Source: CAYUCJ01 sp049282265
GTDB lineage: Bacteria; Desulfobacterota; DSM-4660; Desulfatiglandales; Desulfatiglandaceae
Length of the DNA stretch: 64,000 nucleotides
Assembly (NCBI GenBank): GCA_049282265.1
Contig: JBAPTR010000122.1
Coordinates: forward strand, 1 to 64,000
Reading direction: 5' to 3'
Of this stretch, positions 61,580 to 64,000 are shown piece by piece. Each line of letters begins with the position of its first letter. The first letter of the stretch is position 1. The translations under genes were made by a program, and so were the position numbers. The notes under the pieces are model-generated. The model did not search any database, was not told the DNA's origin, and worked only from the letters and a program-made list of their open reading frames with translations.

Positions 61580-61654
61580 ATCAGGAAACGCACCTCTTTA
61601 TTCAGTATCCGAAGGACACTGTTTCATGTTCATCCCTTTCGGATGGGCATCGCC

Positions 61655-63388
61655 TCATTTTTGAAGCGGTTCCACAAAGGTTACCCTGTTCGCCTCTCGA
61701 AGGGTTGTCACGCCGGCCAGAACCTTTTCCAGTGCAGCCTGTCTCATAAAAACAGTCCCTTTTTTGGAAGCCTTCCTTTTCAAGACGGATACGGGTTCCT
61801 TCCGAATAAACAATTCTCTCATGTCATCATCTAATTCTACCAGCTCAATAATAGCCTGCCTTCCCAGGTAACCGGTTCCCTTGCAGTGTTCGCATCCATG
61901 CGCTTCAAAAAAAAGCCGGCCGCCATACAAATGGTTGTCCAGGCCTGATTCAGTCAGTTGTTTTTCCGTGAGCTGAACTTCCTCTTTGCAGTGACAGAGT
62001 GTGCGAACGAGCCTCTGGGCCACTATGCAGTTAAGCGCCGCCATCAGGTTGTAAGGCTCAATTCCCATGTGAATAAATCGGTTGATGACTTCAAACGAAC
62101 TGTTGGCGTGAACAGTGGTGAAGACCAGGTGTCCTGTCAATGCCGACTGGAGGGCGATCTGGGCCGTCTCGGAATCCCGGATTTCCCCGACCAGGATCTT
62201 GTCGGGATCATGCCTGAGAATGGAACGCAGCCCCCTGGCAAAAGTGAGTCCTTTCTTTTCATTCACGGGAATCTGGACCGTACCCTTGACCTGATATTCG
62301 ACCGGGTCCTCGATCGTGATGATTTTTTCTTCCTTGTTGTTCACTTCCGACAAGGCCCTGTAGATTGTAGTGGTCTTTCCGCTCCCTGTGGGACCGGTCA
62401 TGAGGAACATCCCATAAGGGGCACGAATAATTCTCCGGATTCTCAAGAGTTCATCCGAAGGCAGGCCCATCCCCTCCAGTCGAAAATCCCCCACATCCGC
62501 CACAAGACTCTCACGATCCAAGATCCTGATCACCACATCCTCTCCGAAAATAGTGGGGAGGATGGAAACCCTGAAATCTATGAATCGATCCCTCACTTTG
62601 AGCTTAAAGCGTCCGTCCTGCGGTATGCGTTTCTCAGAAATATCGAGTTCGGACATGACCTTGATCCTGGAGACAATGGGACTCTGATATTTCACATCCA
62701 GAGGCTCCGTCGCCTGATGCAGCATCCCGTCGATACGGTACCTCAAGACCACCCCCCGATCCGAGGTCTCGATATGGATATCGCTGGCGCGTTTATTTAT
62801 GGCGTCCAGAATGGTCGTGTCAACGAGCTTGACAATAGGGCTTTCTTCCACGGAAACCTTTTCAACGCTCAGGATATCCTCTCCTCTTTCGCTCTCTCGA
62901 ACGAGGGGGAGCCGCATGTCATCCGAGACCGATTCCAAGACGCTCTGGGAGGCTTCAATTTTCTTGAGGAGTTCGCGGATCTTTTTTTCACTTCCAACTA
63001 CTATGTCAACGTTCAGATCAAGCAACATTTCCAGATCATCCATGGCCTTCAGGAAATCGCGAGGTTCGGCCATGGCGATAGCCAGCCTTTCGCCCACTTT
63101 CTCATAGGGGACGAACTGGTATTTGGTCATGAGTTCAAGGGGAACAAGCTTAAGAAGGTCAGGATCCTTGATATCCCTGAGCCTCACATATTCATAGGAA
63201 TGCTGAGCTGCGATGATTTTTGCCAGCATTTCATCATCGATAAACCCTTCCTGAATACAAATCTGCCCAATTCTCTGCCTGGTGATGTTCTTCTTTGAGT
63301 TGACATAATTGAGCTGCTCCTGGGTCATGAAACCCAGTCGAAAAGCCCAGTCACCCAGTCTCATTCGCTTATAAGTCTGCGTTTCCAT
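61655..63388 (-). CDS. GspE/PilB-type assembly ATPase
   Basis: A 577-aa hexameric ATPase powering pilus or pseudopilus extension. Residues about 1-150 form the MshEN/N1 region (RLGDWAFRLGFMTQEQLNYV), then the core with Walker A GPTGSGKTTTIY near 330, the Asp box ITIEDPVEYQV, Walker B LVGEIRDSETA, His box ALTGHLVFTTVHANSS and the C-terminal zinc site with CHC and CEHCKGTGYLGRQ. Full set of catalytic residues. Its stop is 75 bp upstream of pilM. Confidence 0.95.
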   Translation of the reverse strand: METQTYKRMRLGDWAFRLGFMTQEQLNYVNSKKNITRQRIGQICIQEGFIDDEMLAKIIAAQHSYEYVRLRDIKDPDLLKLVPLELMTKYQFVPYEKVGERLAIAMAEPRDFLKAMDDLEMLLDLNVDIVVGSEKKIRELLKKIEASQSVLESVSDDMRLPLVRESERGEDILSVEKVSVEESPIVKLVDTTILDAINKRASDIHIETSDRGVVLRYRIDGMLHQATEPLDVKYQSPIVSRIKVMSELDISEKRIPQDGRFKLKVRDRFIDFRVSILPTIFGEDVVIRILDRESLVADVGDFRLEGMGLPSDELLRIRRIIRAPYGMFLMTGPTGSGKTTTIYRALSEVNNKEEKIITIEDPVEYQVKGTVQIPVNEKKGLTFARGLRSILRHDPDKILVGEIRDSETAQIALQSALTGHLVFTTVHANSSFEVINRFIHMGIEPYNLMAALNCIVAQRLVRTLCHCKEEVQLTEKQLTESGLDNHLYGGRLFFEAHGCEHCKGTGYLGRQAIIELVELDDDMRELFIRKEPVSVLKRKASKKGTVFMRQAALEKVLAGVTTLREANRVTFVEPLQK

Positions 63389-63434
63389 TTATCCCTATCT
63401 CATTCATATTGAAAAGATCTCTTATCACACTTAG

Positions 63435-64000
63435 TTACGAAATAGTGCTTGCCATCTGAAAAATGGGCATGTACATGGCCAAAACGATAAAACCTATCAA
63501 GAGTCCCATAATAATCATGAGTGCCGGTTCAATGGCCGACGTCACGATTGCGAGCCTGCCGTCTACGTCACTTTCATAAAATTCAGCCATATCTTCCAGG
63601 ACTTCTTCAAGAGCCCCCCCGCTTTCCCCTGCGTCCACCATTCTGATCGCCAGTGGTGGAATGGCCGCTGATCGCGAGAGAGATTCCGCAAAACCTTCCC
63701 CTCGTTCAAGTCGCGAATTCACTTTTTGAAGCTCTTCCCTCAGATACAGATTGTTCAAGGCCCCTGAGGCAATGCGAACTGAATCCAGCAAAGGCACGCC
63801 TCCTCTCAATATGGATGCCAATGTCCTCGACAGTTTTGAGATTGAGTAGTGAAGGTAAACCTTTCCCAGAAAAGGAATGATCAGCTTGTACCTGTCATAT
63901 CGCATCCTGGCCTCATCTGTTCTTCTGGTATACAAAAAGCCTGCCACAACTGCCAGGGCCATGGCCAGAATGAAAACAATATTGGACTTTATCCCATTAG
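63435..64000 (-). CDS. GspF/PilC-type inner-membrane platform protein (C-terminal part, runs off the window)
   Basis: The open frame continues past 64000, with coding sequence NGIKSNIVFILAMALAVVAG before the first ATG in the window, so the visible 188 codons are only the C-terminal half. It contains the T2SSF domain: IPFLGKVYLHYSISKLSRTLASILRGGVPLLDSVRIASGALNN, then AAIPPLAIRMVDAGESGGALEEVLEDMAEFYESDVDGRLAIVTSAIEPALMIIMGLLIGFIVLAMYMPIFQMAS. A helix closes the protein. It is the platform protein around which pilins are assembled, upstream of the GspE-like gene by 46 bp. Confidence 0.92.
   Translation of the reverse strand, partial: NGIKSNIVFILAMALAVVAGFLYTRRTDEARMRYDRYKLIIPFLGKVYLHYSISKLSRTLASILRGGVPLLDSVRIASGALNNLYLREELQKVNSRLERGEGFAESLSRSAAIPPLAIRMVDAGESGGALEEVLEDMAEFYESDVDGRLAIVTSAIEPALMIIMGLLIGFIVLAMYMPIFQMASTIS

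Noticed and set aside
61958..63298. Plus-strand 446-codon frame opposite the GspE/PilB gene
   Set aside because: Antisense to all catalytic motifs of the ATPase; His/Gln/Phe-rich shadow.

Overview
The window reads as a chromosomal segment of a Gram-negative, deltaproteobacterium-like organism (Desulfobacterota). This is an inference from gene content and order: a yceD-rpmF-plsX-fabG-acpP-fabF-rpiB-glyA-dCMP deaminase-nrdR-rib-nusB-leuS-lptE-holA run, a fused malic enzyme/phosphotransacetylase, DUF3568 and MJ0042-type proteins, a SagB-like oxidoreductase, and lptE plus lspA/lgt for an outer membrane. No rRNA, tRNA, CRISPR array, complete insertion sequence or prophage was recognised.

Layout. 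1-12.1 kb: SagB/ThcOx-like double nitroreductase (+); peptidase-MA, ribonuclease D and OsmC genes (-); an MFS transporter (+); a small HTH protein (-); the 3' remnant of an HDOD/HD gene (+); an MJ0042/bPH membrane protein, a TPR protein, an SpmA-SpmB fusion and MurJ (-). 12.1-29.3 kb: rpsT (+) meets a long minus-strand run that starts at a strong promoter (29231-29258) and carries ribosomal protein L32, fatty-acid/phospholipid, one-carbon, nucleotide, riboflavin, NusB, LeuS, LPS-export and DNA polymerase III delta genes. 29.4-47.5 kb: an orphan 353-aa protein, a Ski2-like helicase, acyl-CoA dehydrogenase, CobO, RlpA, a TPR protein, a ribbon-helix-helix protein with a candidate operator, malic enzyme, MgtE, a DHH protein, ThiE, a TIM-barrel protein and small membrane or lipoproteins. 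47.8-53.7 kb: ileS-lspA-lgt and a GGDEF-PilZ-NUDIX group (+). 53.7-64 kb: a minus-strand type IV pilus/type II secretion hybrid operon (GspF/PilC, GspE/PilB, PilM, PilN, PilO, PilP/GspC-like, secretin, three pseudopilins, a small secreted protein, a lytic transglycosylase), cut by the right edge.

The most unusual signal is a modular intergenic repeat system of two families. Family A (complete copies near 1, 34.8 and 45.2 kb; partial near 24.9, 39.5 and 55.3 kb) is about 155 bp and is a row of five separate short hairpins. Family B (near 6.2 remnant, 8.1, 18.5, 20.7, 30.5, 39.2 and 41.9 kb) is about 285 bp and is one long imperfect palindrome. Paired arms in different B copies carry compensatory substitutions, so the fold rather than the primary sequence seems to be kept. 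The families share an end hairpin and are joined at 39.45 kb. Copies lie inside the riboflavin operon, inside the pilin operon and on both sides of the malic enzyme gene. I do not recognise either family by name.
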